A DNA stretch of 64,000 nt from Gracilimonas sp040882225 (GTDB lineage: Bacteria; Bacteroidota; Rhodothermia; Balneolales; Balneolaceae), in the NCBI GenBank assembly GCA_040882225.1, contig JBBEBR010000019.1, positions 1 to 64,000 on the forward strand. The letters run 5' to 3'. Below, one piece after another: positions 21,013-29,640 of the stretch (position 1 is its first letter; each line of letters begins with the position of its first letter). A program made the translations under genes and the position numbers. The notes beneath the pieces were generated by a model that saw nothing but the letters and a program-made list of their open reading frames with translations, did no database searches and was not told the DNA's origin.

Positions 21013-22293
21013 ATGAAAAAGAAAATCGTCATAATCGGAGGCGGATTTGCCGGGGTTAACCTCGCCAAGCAATTGAAAAACAGAGATGGAATTCACGTAA
21101 CTCTGGTCGACAAGAATAACTACAACTTTTTTCCGCCTCTGCTCTACCAAGTTGCTACAGGACTGCTTGACGTCTCCAGCATCAGCACCCCTTTTCGTAC
21201 GCTTTTTAAAGGAGCCAATAATATTCGTTTCAGGATGGGAAAACTCCAAAAGGTTGAGGCGGAACACAACAGAGTCCAGCTTTCCACCGGGACATTAGAA
21301 TATGATGCCCTGGTGATCGCCACCGGCACCAAAAGTAATTACTTCGGGATGGATAACATCGAGAGGAACGCCCTGCCGATGAAGACCATCGACGATGCAG
21401 TTAAAATGCGCAACTATCTGCTTCAAAAAACCGAAGAGGCCACGTACACCAGTGATTCTGAAAAAAGAGAAAAACTTCGGAATGTGGTGATATCGGGAGC
21501 CGGTCCCACAGGTGTGGAAGTTGCCGGTATGCTGGCAGAGATGCGTAACAACATGCTGGAAAAAATCTATCCTGAACTCTCCGGCAGTGAACTCAATATC
21601 ATTCTGGTAGATGCCGCCCCAACCGTACTGCCACCTATGCGTGAAAAATCACAAAAATACACTTTAAAAGCATTGGAGGATTTAGGTGTCCATGTGAAAC
21701 TGGAAAAAATGGTGGAAGATTACAAAGAAGACACCGTCTATTTTAAAGATGGCGAAACCATAAAAACCGAAACCCTGATTTGGACAGCAGGAGTAACAGC
21801 CCGTGTGTTTGAAGGCATTCCTGAAGATAGTTATGACAGGGGTAACCGCCTGTTAGTGAATGAATTCAACACCGTGCAGGGAACCAAAAATATTTATGCT
21901 ATCGGAGATACAGCCCTCATGAAAACCGATCCGAATTTTCCTGAAGGCCACCCCCAACTAGCTAATGTTGCCATGCAACAGGGTCAGCATCTGGCCAAAA
22001 ACTTTATCGCTATGATCGAGAAAAGGGAACGTGCTCCTTTTAATTATTATGACAAGGGCTCGATGGCCATCATTGGCAAACGTAAAGCAACAGCCGATCT
22101 GACCTTCCCAAATAAAACTTTTACCGGCTGGATTGCCTGGGCTATGTGGCTTTTTATTCACCTCTTCCAGTTGATAAACCATCGAAACCGAATCAAAACC
22201 ATGTGGAACTGGACGACCGCCTATTTTACTGATGATCAGTCGCTGGGAATGATTGTAAGGCCTTCAAAGCCCGATACTAAAGAAACAAAATAG
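21013..22293 (+). CDS. ndh: Type II NADH:quinone dehydrogenase (NDH-2)
   Basis: This 426-residue protein is a two-dinucleotide-binding flavoprotein. It has I-V-I-I-G-G-G-F-A-G at the N-terminus for FAD, V-I-S-G-A-G-P-T-G-V-E-V-A-G for NADH near residue 165, and A-I-G-D-T-A-L near 300 for the second FAD contact. The C-terminal amphipathic part with W-I-A-W-A-M-W-L-F-I-H would bind the membrane. It passes electrons from NADH to quinone without pumping protons. The ATG at 21013 fits the family, since a longer frame from 20908 adds unrelated residues. Co-expression with SDR 2 under promoter 4 suggests re-oxidation of NADH and reduction of quinone during the stress response (inference). Confidence 0.93.
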   Translation: MKKKIVIIGGGFAGVNLAKQLKNRDGIHVTLVDKNNYNFFPPLLYQVATGLLDVSSISTPFRTLFKGANNIRFRMGKLQKVEAEHNRVQLSTGTLEYDALVIATGTKSNYFGMDNIERNALPMKTIDDAVKMRNYLLQKTEEATYTSDSEKREKLRNVVISGAGPTGVEVAGMLAEMRNNMLEKIYPELSGSELNIILVDAAPTVLPPMREKSQKYTLKALEDLGVHVKLEKMVEDYKEDTVYFKDGETIKTETLIWTAGVTARVFEGIPEDSYDRGNRLLVNEFNTVQGTKNIYAIGDTALMKTDPNFPEGHPQLANVAMQQGQHLAKNFIAMIEKRERAPFNYYDKGSMAIIGKRKATADLTFPNKTFTGWIAWAMWLFIHLFQLINHRNRIKTMWNWTTAYFTDDQSLGMIVRPSKPDTKETK

Positions 22294-22400
22294 TTGTTTT
22301 TTCGTGTTGCACTTATTTGTTGAACTCAGAATATAAATTCTAATGAACAATCTTTCGTTGAATTGATCTAACAGGTACAATTTTTAATTAAGTCAATACA

Positions 22401-22487
22401 ATGAAAAAGCAAATAAAAAAAGTTGAGATCATAGATCTTCATTCCTACTATGCCGCCAGGGGATTCCGTGCCCCGCTAAGGATTTAA
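22401..22487 (+). pseudogene. Internally deleted remnant of a DUF4256 gene
   Basis: A 28-codon frame begins M-K-K and ends S-Y-Y-A-A-R-G-F-R-A-P-L-R-I. The end matches the end of the intact DUF4256 protein at 23281-23844 (S-Y-Y-A-A-R-G-F-R-G-S-L-R-V), and the start matches its first residues. It looks like a second copy with almost the whole middle deleted. Confidence 0.6.
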
Positions 22488-22536
22488 GATTTAGTGCTTA
22501 ATTAAAGAGGTCAAAATCTCGAAGGTTTTTTCTTTG
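22441..22536 (+). repeat. 96-bp direct repeat, copy 1 (copy 2 at 23798-23893)
   Basis: This 96-bp stretch repeats at 23798-23893 at the same length with only about six mismatches. It covers the last codons of DUF4256, the stop and the downstream hairpin-T-run. The 1.36 kb between the copies holds a DoxX remnant and the YdeI-family gene. Recombination between copies could delete them. Confidence 0.85.
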
Positions 22537-22538
22537 TT

Positions 22539-22688
22539 ATGGCGGGCGCTATATTTTCCCATTTAGCTGTTGGTGATGGTGCCAAAGAACTTTTTGGCCC
22601 TACATTGTTACTTGTACTGACTGTGGTATCGTGGTATTTCAGGCCTGCGGATAGAAAAATCAATTCAGTTAATCCAATACATGAGTAA
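22539..22688 (+). pseudogene. C-terminal fragment of a DoxX-like membrane protein
   Basis: A 49-codon frame starts M-A-G-A-I-F-S-H-L-A-V-G-D-G and ends with a hydrophobic helix and F-R-P-A-D-R-K. This is the last third of DoxX/DoxX_2 membrane proteins (M-A-G-A-x-x-T/S-H-L...W-Y-x-R-P). The upstream helices are absent: the 96-bp repeat abuts the fragment directly. The stop is adjacent to the next start (TAAATG). Confidence 0.6.
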
Positions 22689-23270
22689 ATGAATCCTAAG
22701 GTTGATTGGTTTTTTAACAAAGCCACAAAGTGGCAGGAAGAATATGAGAAGCTGAGGATGATAGCCCTTGACTGTGGTTTAGTCGAAGAATTGAAATGGG
22801 GTTGTCCTTGCTACACGTTTCAGGAAAATAACGTCGTTTTAATTCATGGATTCAAATATTACTGCGCGTTTCTGTTCCATAAAGGGGTTTTGTTGAAGGA
22901 TTCTGAGGATATTCTTATTCAACAAACGAAGAATGTGCAGGTTGCCCGTCAAATTCGGTTTACCAGTATTCAGGAAATTGTTGAGATGGAGCGAATTCTG
23001 AAAACCTATATCTTTGAAGCCATTGAAGTGGAAAAAGCCGGTTTGGAAGTAGAGTTAAAAGAGACGAAAGAATTTAATATCGCTGAAGAATTTCAAATCA
23101 AACTGGATGAAAACCCCGACTTGAAAACTGCTTTTGAATCGTTGACCCCGGGGCGGCAAAGAGCATACCTTCTTCATTTTTCTGGAGCTAAACAATCCAC
23201 AACCCGGGAATCCAGAGTTGAGAAATATATCCCACAAATTCTCAATGGGAAGGGATTAAACGATCGTTGA
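22689..23270 (+). CDS. YdeI/OmdA-family protein (DUF1801 plus C-terminal OmdA motif)
   Basis: This 193-residue cytoplasmic protein has an N-terminal DUF1801/YdhG-like domain (L-R-M-I-A-L-D-C-G-L-V-E-E-L-K-W-G-C-P-C-Y, A-F-L-F-H-K-G-V-L-L) and a C-terminal YdeI/OmdA region. That region has the signature L-T-P-G-R-Q-R-A-Y-L-L-H-F-S-G-A-K-Q-S-x-T-R-E-S-R-V-E-K, typical of bacterial YdeI-type proteins. In E. coli and Salmonella such proteins are tied to cationic peptide resistance and omdA regulation, but the biochemical role is unknown. It starts directly after a DoxX remnant and is followed after 10 bp by the DUF4256 gene, so the two are probably co-transcribed. Confidence 0.88.
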   Translation: MNPKVDWFFNKATKWQEEYEKLRMIALDCGLVEELKWGCPCYTFQENNVVLIHGFKYYCAFLFHKGVLLKDSEDILIQQTKNVQVARQIRFTSIQEIVEMERILKTYIFEAIEVEKAGLEVELKETKEFNIAEEFQIKLDENPDLKTAFESLTPGRQRAYLLHFSGAKQSTTRESRVEKYIPQILNGKGLNDR

Positions 23271-23280
23271 GGAGAATAAT

Positions 23281-23844
23281 ATGAAAAAGGAATTACCACT
23301 GGAACAACGAGAAGAGTTACTCAGTGTTTTAAAAACCCGTTTTGAGGAAAACACTCACCGCCATAAAGATCTTGGATGGGCTGAAGTGCAGACTAAGCTG
23401 GATCAACCAAATGGCGGCGAAAAATGGTGGTCGCTCAATGAAATGGAAAAAACAGGCGGGGAACCGGATGTTGTTGGTTTTGATCAAAAGACAAGCGAAT
23501 ATATTTTTTATGATTGTTCGGTTGAAAGCCCCAAAGGCCGCAGAAGTGTTTGTTATGATCACGAGGCGCTGGAATCAAGAAAAAAACATAAACCCGAAAA
23601 TAGCGCTGTTGAAATGGCTGCTGACATGGGCGTTGAGCTATTAACGGAAGCACAATATCGGGAGCTGCAGCAAATGGAGAGTTTCGATACGAAAACATCG
23701 AGCTGGGTGAAAACACCAGAGGACATCAGAAAACGCGGTGGCGCCATCTTTTGTGATCACCGCTACGACCATGTTTTCATGTATCACAACGGCGCTGATT
23801 CCTACTATGCCGCCAGGGGATTCCGTGGCTCGCTAAGGGTTTAA
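23281..23844 (+). CDS. DUF4256 family protein
   Basis: This 187-residue protein matches DUF4256 over its whole length. It has L-L-S-V-L-K-T-R-F-E-E-N at the start, G-G-E-P-D-V-V-G in the middle, then C-S-V-E-S-P-K-G-R-R-S-V-C-Y-D-H-E-A-L and R-G-G-A-I-F-C-D-H-R-Y-D-H-V-F. The end, S-Y-Y-A-A-R-G-F-R-G, is shared with the remnant at 22401-22487. No function is known. Conserved Asp/Glu/Lys and a C-S-V-E-S-P-K motif hint at an enzyme but give no reaction. It is a common accessory gene in Bacteroidota and Bacillota. A hairpin with T-run follows at 23864. Confidence 0.9.
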   Translation: MKKELPLEQREELLSVLKTRFEENTHRHKDLGWAEVQTKLDQPNGGEKWWSLNEMEKTGGEPDVVGFDQKTSEYIFYDCSVESPKGRRSVCYDHEALESRKKHKPENSAVEMAADMGVELLTEAQYRELQQMESFDTKTSSWVKTPEDIRKRGGAIFCDHRYDHVFMYHNGADSYYAARGFRGSLRV

Positions 23845-23863
23845 GATTTACTGCTTAATTAAA

Positions 23864-23892
23864 GAGATCAAAATCTCGGAGGTTTTTTCTTT
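23864..23892 (+). terminator. Terminator after the DUF4256 gene
   Basis: GAGAT (23864-23868) and ATCTC (23873-23877) form a short stem with a CAAA loop, followed by GGAGGTTTTTTCTTT. The same element is duplicated at about 22507-22535. Confidence 0.55.
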
Positions 23893-24037
23893 GAAAATGA
23901 GGCCTTTCAATTGTGAATTAATCAACTCCTTAAATAGTTATTATCCTAATTCGTTGCAATAAATGATGTTAAGCGTTGGTAGGTATTTTGGCCAAACAAG
24001 CGTATATAAAATTGAAGAAATTTAGCGCAAAACCGTC

Positions 24038-24067
24038 TTTACCTTCCTATAGTTTTTTGTATCTTTG
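24038..24067 (+). promoter_or_regulatory. Promoter of nuoL operon
   Basis: TATCTTTG (24060-24067) is an exact Bacteroidota -7 element (TAnnTTTG). TTTA (24038-24041) sits 18 bp upstream where TTTG is expected. It lies 62 bp before the ATG at 24130. The preceding 23894-24037 shows nothing else. Confidence 0.6.
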
Positions 24068-24129
24068 CCATCCATTTCAGAGCCGCGCCTACTGCGGTTT
24101 TGCTTTTACAAATCAAAAATAGTTTTTTA

Positions 24130-26151
24130 ATGGAATCCGCTACGGCGTTGTTTGCTCTAATTATTGCTCTTCCATTGGTTGGTTTTCTGATAAACGGAAT
24201 AACCGGCCTTTTTGTAGAAAATTTTCGGCAGAAAAAGCATCTTATTGGCATCATTGCTAATACGGCGGTTTTTGTGCCCTTTGTAATTGCGGTCTACTTT
24301 TTTCTGAATATAAATGCCGATTCCGAAGCGCTCGTCTACAAACTTTTTACCTGGATGCAGGTCGGGGATTTCAGCGTAGATATTGCTTATCGGGTTGATC
24401 AGCTCTCCATTTTAATGACACTTGTAGTAACGGGTGTTGGCTTTTTGATCCACGTATATTCCATGGGATATATGGCAAGCGATGAAGGTTACTGGAAATT
24501 TTTCGCTTACCTGAACTTGTTCATTTTTGCTATGCTTAACCTGGTGCTTGGCAATAATTTGTTGTTGCTCTTTTTAGGGTGGGAAGGTGTAGGATTGTGT
24601 TCTTATTTACTGATCGGTTTCTGGTATCACGATATGGCAAAATCGGATGCTGCTAAAAAGGCTTTTATATATAATCGTATTGGTGATTTTGCTTTTCTGA
24701 TTGCGATGTTCATGGTTTTTCAAACAGTTGGAAGCCTGAATTTCGATGTGATTTTTGATAATCTGGATGCCTTTTCAGAGACTTATTTATTCGGCATCGC
24801 TTTATTAATGTTTATCGGAGCAACGGGTAAAAGTGCCCAGATTCCATTATTTGTTTGGCTGCCGGATGCCATGGCCGGTCCGACACCGGTTTCAGCACTT
24901 ATTCATGCGGCTACTATGGTTACTTCCGGTATTTACCTGATTACAAGAATGTCGGCGATGTATGTGATGGTGCCAGAGGTAATGCTTATTATCGCGGTGA
25001 TTGGAGCTTTAACCGCTATTGTTGCGGCTACTATTGCCATCACCCAAAACGATATAAAAAGTGTGCTTGCCTACTCCACGGTTTCTCAGCTGGGCTATAT
25101 GTTTTTAGCGCTTGGAGCCGGTGGATTTACCGCCGCCATGTTTCATGTGGTTACACACGCATTTTTCAAAGCATGTTTATTCCTTGGTTCCGGTTCGGTA
25201 ATTCATGCTATGCACCATGTGGAGCATGAACTTGAGCATGACGGAAAAGATGCGCATTTCGATCCGCAGGATATGCGGTTTATGGGCGGGCTCAAGAAGT
25301 ACATGCCATCTACCTACAAAACATTTTTGATTTCGACCATCGCCATTGCGGGAATTCCACCTTTAGCGGGATTTTTCTCTAAGGATGAAGTGCTGGCAAT
25401 GGCTTTCAATGCGGGAATGGGTGAGTATGCCGGCTGGGCTTATACCGCGCTTTGGGGTGTTGGTATAATAACGGCATTTCTGACAGCTTTTTATATGTTC
25501 CGCCTCACGCTTACAACTTTCCATGGCTCGTTTAAACTTCCGCAGAAAATTAAAGAAGCTTTTGGAGCCGAAAAATATCTGCATGAAAGTCCTTCCACAA
25601 TGACTGTCCCACTTTGGACTCTTGGCGGACTTGCCGCAGTTGGTGGATTATTGGGAGTACCGAATTTCATCGTAGAAACTTTCACACACGAAGAAGCTCA
25701 CATCAATTTACTGCATAATTGGCTCGTGAATGTTTCTGCAGATTACAGCCTCACTTTATCACATGGCCTTGAATGGGGATTGATGGCGGTTTCCGTTGCC
25801 ATAGCGGTTGCTGGAGTTTGGCTGGCTTTCAGAATGTACAATGCTGATCAGCAGGAAGAATCGGATGCGCGCATCGCTAAACGCTTTGGCGGCTTTTATC
25901 AGGTTTGGAAAGAGAAGTACAATTTAGATGAGGTTTATGAAGGTCTGATTGTCAACCCTACTGTGAAATTTTCTGAAAAAGTATTAGCTGTTTTTGATAT
26001 GAAAGTAGTGGATGGAGCTGTGAATGCTACCGCCGGTACTGTTCGCTTGTTTGGAAGTTTATTCCGCTATGTACAAACCGGTGTGGTTTCGAGTTATGCA
26101 CTCGCTTTTGTGATAGGTGTTATTGTAATTCTGTATTTAATGATAATGTAA
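24130..26151 (+). CDS. nuoL: NADH:ubiquinone oxidoreductase subunit L
   Basis: This 673-residue protein with many membrane helices is the antiporter-like subunit NuoL. Marks are W-E-G-V-G-L-C-S-Y-L-L-I-G-F-W-Y (family W-E-x-V-G and the key Glu), L-F-V-W-L-P-D-A-M-A-G-P-T-P-V-S-A-L-I-H-A-A-T-M-V-T-S-G for proton channel residues, and a long C-terminal amphipathic helix with a last transmembrane anchor. The ATG at 24130 is preferred to an upstream TTG. It is followed by nuoM after 16 bp. The other nuo genes (A-K) are not in the window, so nuoLMN form a separate cluster. Confidence 0.95.
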   Translation: MESATALFALIIALPLVGFLINGITGLFVENFRQKKHLIGIIANTAVFVPFVIAVYFFLNINADSEALVYKLFTWMQVGDFSVDIAYRVDQLSILMTLVVTGVGFLIHVYSMGYMASDEGYWKFFAYLNLFIFAMLNLVLGNNLLLLFLGWEGVGLCSYLLIGFWYHDMAKSDAAKKAFIYNRIGDFAFLIAMFMVFQTVGSLNFDVIFDNLDAFSETYLFGIALLMFIGATGKSAQIPLFVWLPDAMAGPTPVSALIHAATMVTSGIYLITRMSAMYVMVPEVMLIIAVIGALTAIVAATIAITQNDIKSVLAYSTVSQLGYMFLALGAGGFTAAMFHVVTHAFFKACLFLGSGSVIHAMHHVEHELEHDGKDAHFDPQDMRFMGGLKKYMPSTYKTFLISTIAIAGIPPLAGFFSKDEVLAMAFNAGMGEYAGWAYTALWGVGIITAFLTAFYMFRLTLTTFHGSFKLPQKIKEAFGAEKYLHESPSTMTVPLWTLGGLAAVGGLLGVPNFIVETFTHEEAHINLLHNWLVNVSADYSLTLSHGLEWGLMAVSVAIAVAGVWLAFRMYNADQQEESDARIAKRFGGFYQVWKEKYNLDEVYEGLIVNPTVKFSEKVLAVFDMKVVDGAVNATAGTVRLFGSLFRYVQTGVVSSYALAFVIGVIVILYLMIM

Positions 26152-26167
26152 TGGCTGCGAATAGTTG

Positions 26168-27772
26168 ATGGAAACACTTTTAAATATCATTATTTATTTA
26201 CCCCTTTTAGGGATTCCGCTTATTCTTCTTATTAAGAATGAAGATTCCCGAAAGTGGATTGCTTTGTTGGTTACTTCCATAACCTTTGTGGCGTCTATTC
26301 CTTTAATGCTGAGTTTTGATGTTTCCGCATCGGGAACACCACAGTTCTTAACCGAAGGCGGCAGGATAATGGAATCAATGGATATTAAATACCTCGTTGG
26401 CCTCGACGGATTAAGTTTGCTGCTGTTTATGCTTACCACATTTATGGGGCCAATTGTAATTTTATCTTCATGGAATTCAGTAAAAAAACATCTTGCCGGA
26501 TATTTGAGTATGCTTTTGCTGCTACAAACGGCGTCTTTAGGAGTGTTCGCCTCTCTTGATCTTATCGTGTTTTATGTGTTTTTCGAGCTTTCGCTCATCC
26601 CAATGTATTTCCTTATCGGGATTTGGGGCGGAGCCGGAAGAATCGAAGCTACCATCAAATTTTTCATTTACACATTGGTGGGCTCCCTAATAATGTTAGT
26701 TGGGCTTATTTATTTGGGATATGATGCCGGCGCTTCAATGGCCGGAGTTAATTTCACTACCGACTGGCGATTCCTTTCCAGCGTGGGATATCAAATTGGC
26801 CTGGTTGAGCAAACCTGGTTATTTCTTGCTTTCGCATTGGCATTCTGTATTAAAGTTCCACTGTTTCCATTTCATACATGGCTTCCATATGCCCACACCG
26901 AGGCGCCAACGGCAGGTTCCGTTGTATTGGCCGCTATTATGTTGAAGATGGGAACGTACGGTTTACTTCGTGTTTGCTTACCAATTTTCCCAAACGCTTT
27001 TATGGAATTTGCCCCGTGGATGGCAACGCTTGCAGTAATAGGCATCATATATGGCGCTTTAGTTGCGATGGTTCAGAAGGATGTAAAAAAACTGGTTGCT
27101 TATTCTTCTGTTAGTCACCTCGGTTTTGTGGTATTGGGAATTTTCGCTTTTAACACGGTAGCTGTGCAAGGCGCTTTACTTCAAATGATTAATCACGGAC
27201 TTTCAACCGGTGCTTTATTCCTTATTGTTGGAATGATTTACGATCGCCGCCACACTCGCTTGATCAAAGACTTCGGCGGTATTGCACGTAAAATGCCGAT
27301 ATTCGCCACCATGTTTTTAATTGCCACATTGGCTTCAATTGGCCTTCCGGGATTGAATGGTTTTGTGGGCGAATTTTTGATCTTAAACGGCTCGTTCTTT
27401 TCCGAGCTTTATGACAACAAAGTGTTTGCCATTCTTGCAACATCGGGAGTTATTTTAGCGGCTGTTTATATGTTATGGATGTTCCAGCGGGTGATGTTTG
27501 GCCCCATCACAAACGAAGAAAATAATGCACTTCTTGATTTGAATGGCCGGGAAATCGGACTTTTGGTTCCACTGGTGATTTTTATGTTTTGGATTGGAAT
27601 TCATCCGGTTAATTTCACCAAGTATTCTGAAATACAGGTAAATGACCTGATCAATTCATCTAAAGAAAAAAGTGTAGCAGTTTTGGAGCAGGCAAGCCGT
27701 GAAGAACTTCCAGACTGGACCGCAAAGTTTTATAATGTAGAAGAATCAGAATTTAAATTAGTCTCAAAATAA
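26168..27772 (+). CDS. nuoM: NADH:ubiquinone oxidoreductase subunit M
   Basis: This 534-residue polytopic protein is NuoM. It has F-F-E-L-S-L-I-P-M-Y-F-L-I-G-I-W-G-G (with the conserved Glu), F-A-L-A-F-C-I-K-V-P-L-F-P-F-H-T-W-L-P-Y-A-H-T-E-A-P (conserved Lys and family H-T-W-L-P), and S-S-V-S-H-L-G-F-V-V-L-G. It forms one of the three antiporter-like proton channels of complex I. The ATG at 26168 is used (TTG-ATG at 26165 also opens the frame). A pterin dehydratase gene begins one base after its stop, an unusual insertion within a nuo cluster. Confidence 0.95.
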   Translation: METLLNIIIYLPLLGIPLILLIKNEDSRKWIALLVTSITFVASIPLMLSFDVSASGTPQFLTEGGRIMESMDIKYLVGLDGLSLLLFMLTTFMGPIVILSSWNSVKKHLAGYLSMLLLLQTASLGVFASLDLIVFYVFFELSLIPMYFLIGIWGGAGRIEATIKFFIYTLVGSLIMLVGLIYLGYDAGASMAGVNFTTDWRFLSSVGYQIGLVEQTWLFLAFALAFCIKVPLFPFHTWLPYAHTEAPTAGSVVLAAIMLKMGTYGLLRVCLPIFPNAFMEFAPWMATLAVIGIIYGALVAMVQKDVKKLVAYSSVSHLGFVVLGIFAFNTVAVQGALLQMINHGLSTGALFLIVGMIYDRRHTRLIKDFGGIARKMPIFATMFLIATLASIGLPGLNGFVGEFLILNGSFFSELYDNKVFAILATSGVILAAVYMLWMFQRVMFGPITNEENNALLDLNGREIGLLVPLVIFMFWIGIHPVNFTKYSEIQVNDLINSSKEKSVAVLEQASREELPDWTAKFYNVEESEFKLVSK

Positions 27773-27773
27773 G

Positions 27774-28064
27774 ATGGCTCAACCATTATCAGATTCAGAG
27801 ATTAAAACAGTCCTCGATTCATTAGAGGGATGGAAGCTTGAAGGCCAGAAAATCCAAAAGGAATTCAAGTTCAAGGATTTTAGCCAGGCATTGGGATTTA
27901 TAGTTCGGGTAGGAATTGAAGCTGAAAAACAAGTTCATCATCCCGAAATAAAAAATGTATATAACACGGTAAAAATTGGGCTGAATACCCACGATGCCGG
28001 GGATAAAGTGACACAAAAAGATGTGGATTTAGCTAAGGCAATTGAAAGCATTAATCAGAAATAG
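27774..28064 (+). CDS. phhB: 4a-hydroxytetrahydrobiopterin dehydratase (PCD/DCoH)
   Basis: This 96-residue protein is a pterin-4a-carbinolamine dehydratase. The family motif A-E-K-Q-V-H-H-P-E-I and later L-N-T-H-D-A-G-D-K-V-T-Q-K-D give the catalytic histidines and the conserved C-terminal helix. It recycles the oxidised pterin made by aromatic amino-acid hydroxylases, and some bacterial versions serve other pterin roles such as molybdopterin or folate-related steps. It is wedged between nuoM (1 bp) and nuoN (3 bp), so it is surely co-transcribed with complex I genes. No hydroxylase is in the window. The reason for this coupling is unknown. Confidence 0.92.
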   Translation: MAQPLSDSEIKTVLDSLEGWKLEGQKIQKEFKFKDFSQALGFIVRVGIEAEKQVHHPEIKNVYNTVKIGLNTHDAGDKVTQKDVDLAKAIESINQK

Positions 28065-28067
28065 CGA

Positions 28068-29531
28068 ATGGATTATTTAGGCGATATACAAGCTTTTTTA
28101 CCCGGGGTTATCACAGCAGTGGCCGGCCTTGTTGTTATTGTGGTAGAATCTTTAAAAAAAGATAGTCCTTCTATTTTTTGGATCACCACACTTTCTTTAG
28201 TAGCGGCATTATTTTTTAGTGTGCAATCGCTTGGCGGGAATTTAGAGGTAGCTTTTTCAGGAATGTTAGTGCACGGCGGTCCTGTTGCTTTCGGGAACGT
28301 AATTATAGTTGCCGGTTCTCTTTTTTGCGTACTCATTTCTCAGGATTACCTAAAGGCCATTGATCATTATTTTGGGGAAGTTTATGCGTTGTTATTATTT
28401 GCCACAACAGGAATGTTAGCACTTGCCGGATCTAATGATCTTATCACATTGTTCATCGGCCTCGAAACCATGTCTATTTGTTTGTATGTGATGGCGGGTT
28501 TAATTAAAAATGAGAAAGAAGGGGCCGAATCAGCTTTAAAGTATTTCCTGATGGGCGCTTTTTCTACCGGATTTTTATTATACGGAATCGCCCTTATCTA
28601 TGGAGCAACAGGAACAACGAACATTCCCGTAATTGGAGCGGCAGCAAGTACCAATCTGCTGTTTTTAGCTGGTGCGGGATTAATACTGGTAGGATTTCTA
28701 TTCAAAGTTTCCGCAGTTCCATTTCATATGTGGACGCCCGATGTTTATCAGGGAACTCCAACCACGTTAACCGCTTATATGGCTACGGCTTCCAAAGCGG
28801 CAACTTTTGTGGCATTCATTTTAGTGCTTTCTCGTGCGCTTCCGATTATGGAAGGGTTGAACTGGCAGCTGGTGTTAAGTGCCGTTGCTATTTTAACCAT
28901 GATTTTTGGAAATATAATTGCACTGGTTCAGGATAACCTGAAAAGAATGCTGGCCTACTCAAGTGTTGCCCATGCTGGTTACGCTTTAGTAGGATTAGCC
29001 ACCGGTACAGCAGAAGGATATAGCGCCGTACTTTTTTACTTATTCGCTTACACCATAATGAATATCGGCGCTTTTGGTGTGATTGCTTATTACGAGCAAA
29101 ATAAAGGACTTGATTTCACTCAGGTACGAAATTTAGCCGGCCTTGGATATAAAGAGCCATTAATGGGAATTTCATTATCTGTTTTTCTTTTCTCATTAGC
29201 TGGAATTCCGCCGTTAGTTGGTTTTGTGGGTAAATATTATGTATTCGCCGCCGCCATAAATGCAAACATGATTGGCTTAGCGATAATTGGAGTTTTAGCA
29301 AGTGCCGCAAGTGTGTATTATTACTTGCGGGTGATGGTTTACATGTACTTCCGTGAAGAACATAAGCCGGTGAATCTGTTTTCTCCAACAATGCTGTATA
29401 AAGGAACCATAGCACTATTAGCTATCCTCACCTTGTACTACGGAGTTGAGCCGCTACTGCCAACTTCCGGTTTGATGGATATCTTGAGTAACTTTGGAGA
29501 CTATTCCGTGAAGTCCTCATCAGGATTTTAA
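28068..29531 (+). CDS. nuoN: NADH:ubiquinone oxidoreductase subunit N
   Basis: This 487-residue polytopic protein is NuoN. It has F-I-G-L-E-T-M-S-I-C-L-Y-V-M-A-G (conserved Glu), G-F-L-F-K-V-S-A-V-P-F-H-M-W-T-P-D-V-Y-Q-G-T-P-T (Lys and the P-F-H-M-W-x-P-D-V-Y-x-G signature) and L-A-Y-S-S-V-A-H-A-G-Y. It completes the three antiporter-like subunits of the proton-pumping arm and ends the operon. There is no clear terminator in the next 70 bp. Together with ndh at 21013, the organism has both pumping and non-pumping NADH dehydrogenases. Confidence 0.95.
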   Translation: MDYLGDIQAFLPGVITAVAGLVVIVVESLKKDSPSIFWITTLSLVAALFFSVQSLGGNLEVAFSGMLVHGGPVAFGNVIIVAGSLFCVLISQDYLKAIDHYFGEVYALLLFATTGMLALAGSNDLITLFIGLETMSICLYVMAGLIKNEKEGAESALKYFLMGAFSTGFLLYGIALIYGATGTTNIPVIGAAASTNLLFLAGAGLILVGFLFKVSAVPFHMWTPDVYQGTPTTLTAYMATASKAATFVAFILVLSRALPIMEGLNWQLVLSAVAILTMIFGNIIALVQDNLKRMLAYSSVAHAGYALVGLATGTAEGYSAVLFYLFAYTIMNIGAFGVIAYYEQNKGLDFTQVRNLAGLGYKEPLMGISLSVFLFSLAGIPPLVGFVGKYYVFAAAINANMIGLAIIGVLASAASVYYYLRVMVYMYFREEHKPVNLFSPTMLYKGTIALLAILTLYYGVEPLLPTSGLMDILSNFGDYSVKSSSGF

Positions 29532-29603
29532 AACTCTCTTATCAAGCTCTTTTCTTTAGGTTTTTATTTCTGAGAAGAAAAAATTTTTATACTTGGATAA
29601 AAA

Positions 29604-29622
29604 GTAATACATTAAGTATTAC
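29604..29622 (+). promoter_or_regulatory. Operator of the RHH/PIN toxin-antitoxin pair
   Basis: GTAATAC-ATTAA-GTATTAC is a perfect 7-bp inverted repeat 19 bp before the antitoxin ATG. Ribbon-helix-helix antitoxins usually repress their own promoter through such a palindrome. Confidence 0.7.
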
Positions 29623-29640
29623 ATAAAATAATAAGCAACC

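Noticed and set aside
23894..24037. Search for the remaining nuo genes or an RNA gene before nuoL
   Set aside because: Nothing recognisable is present apart from the promoter just downstream.
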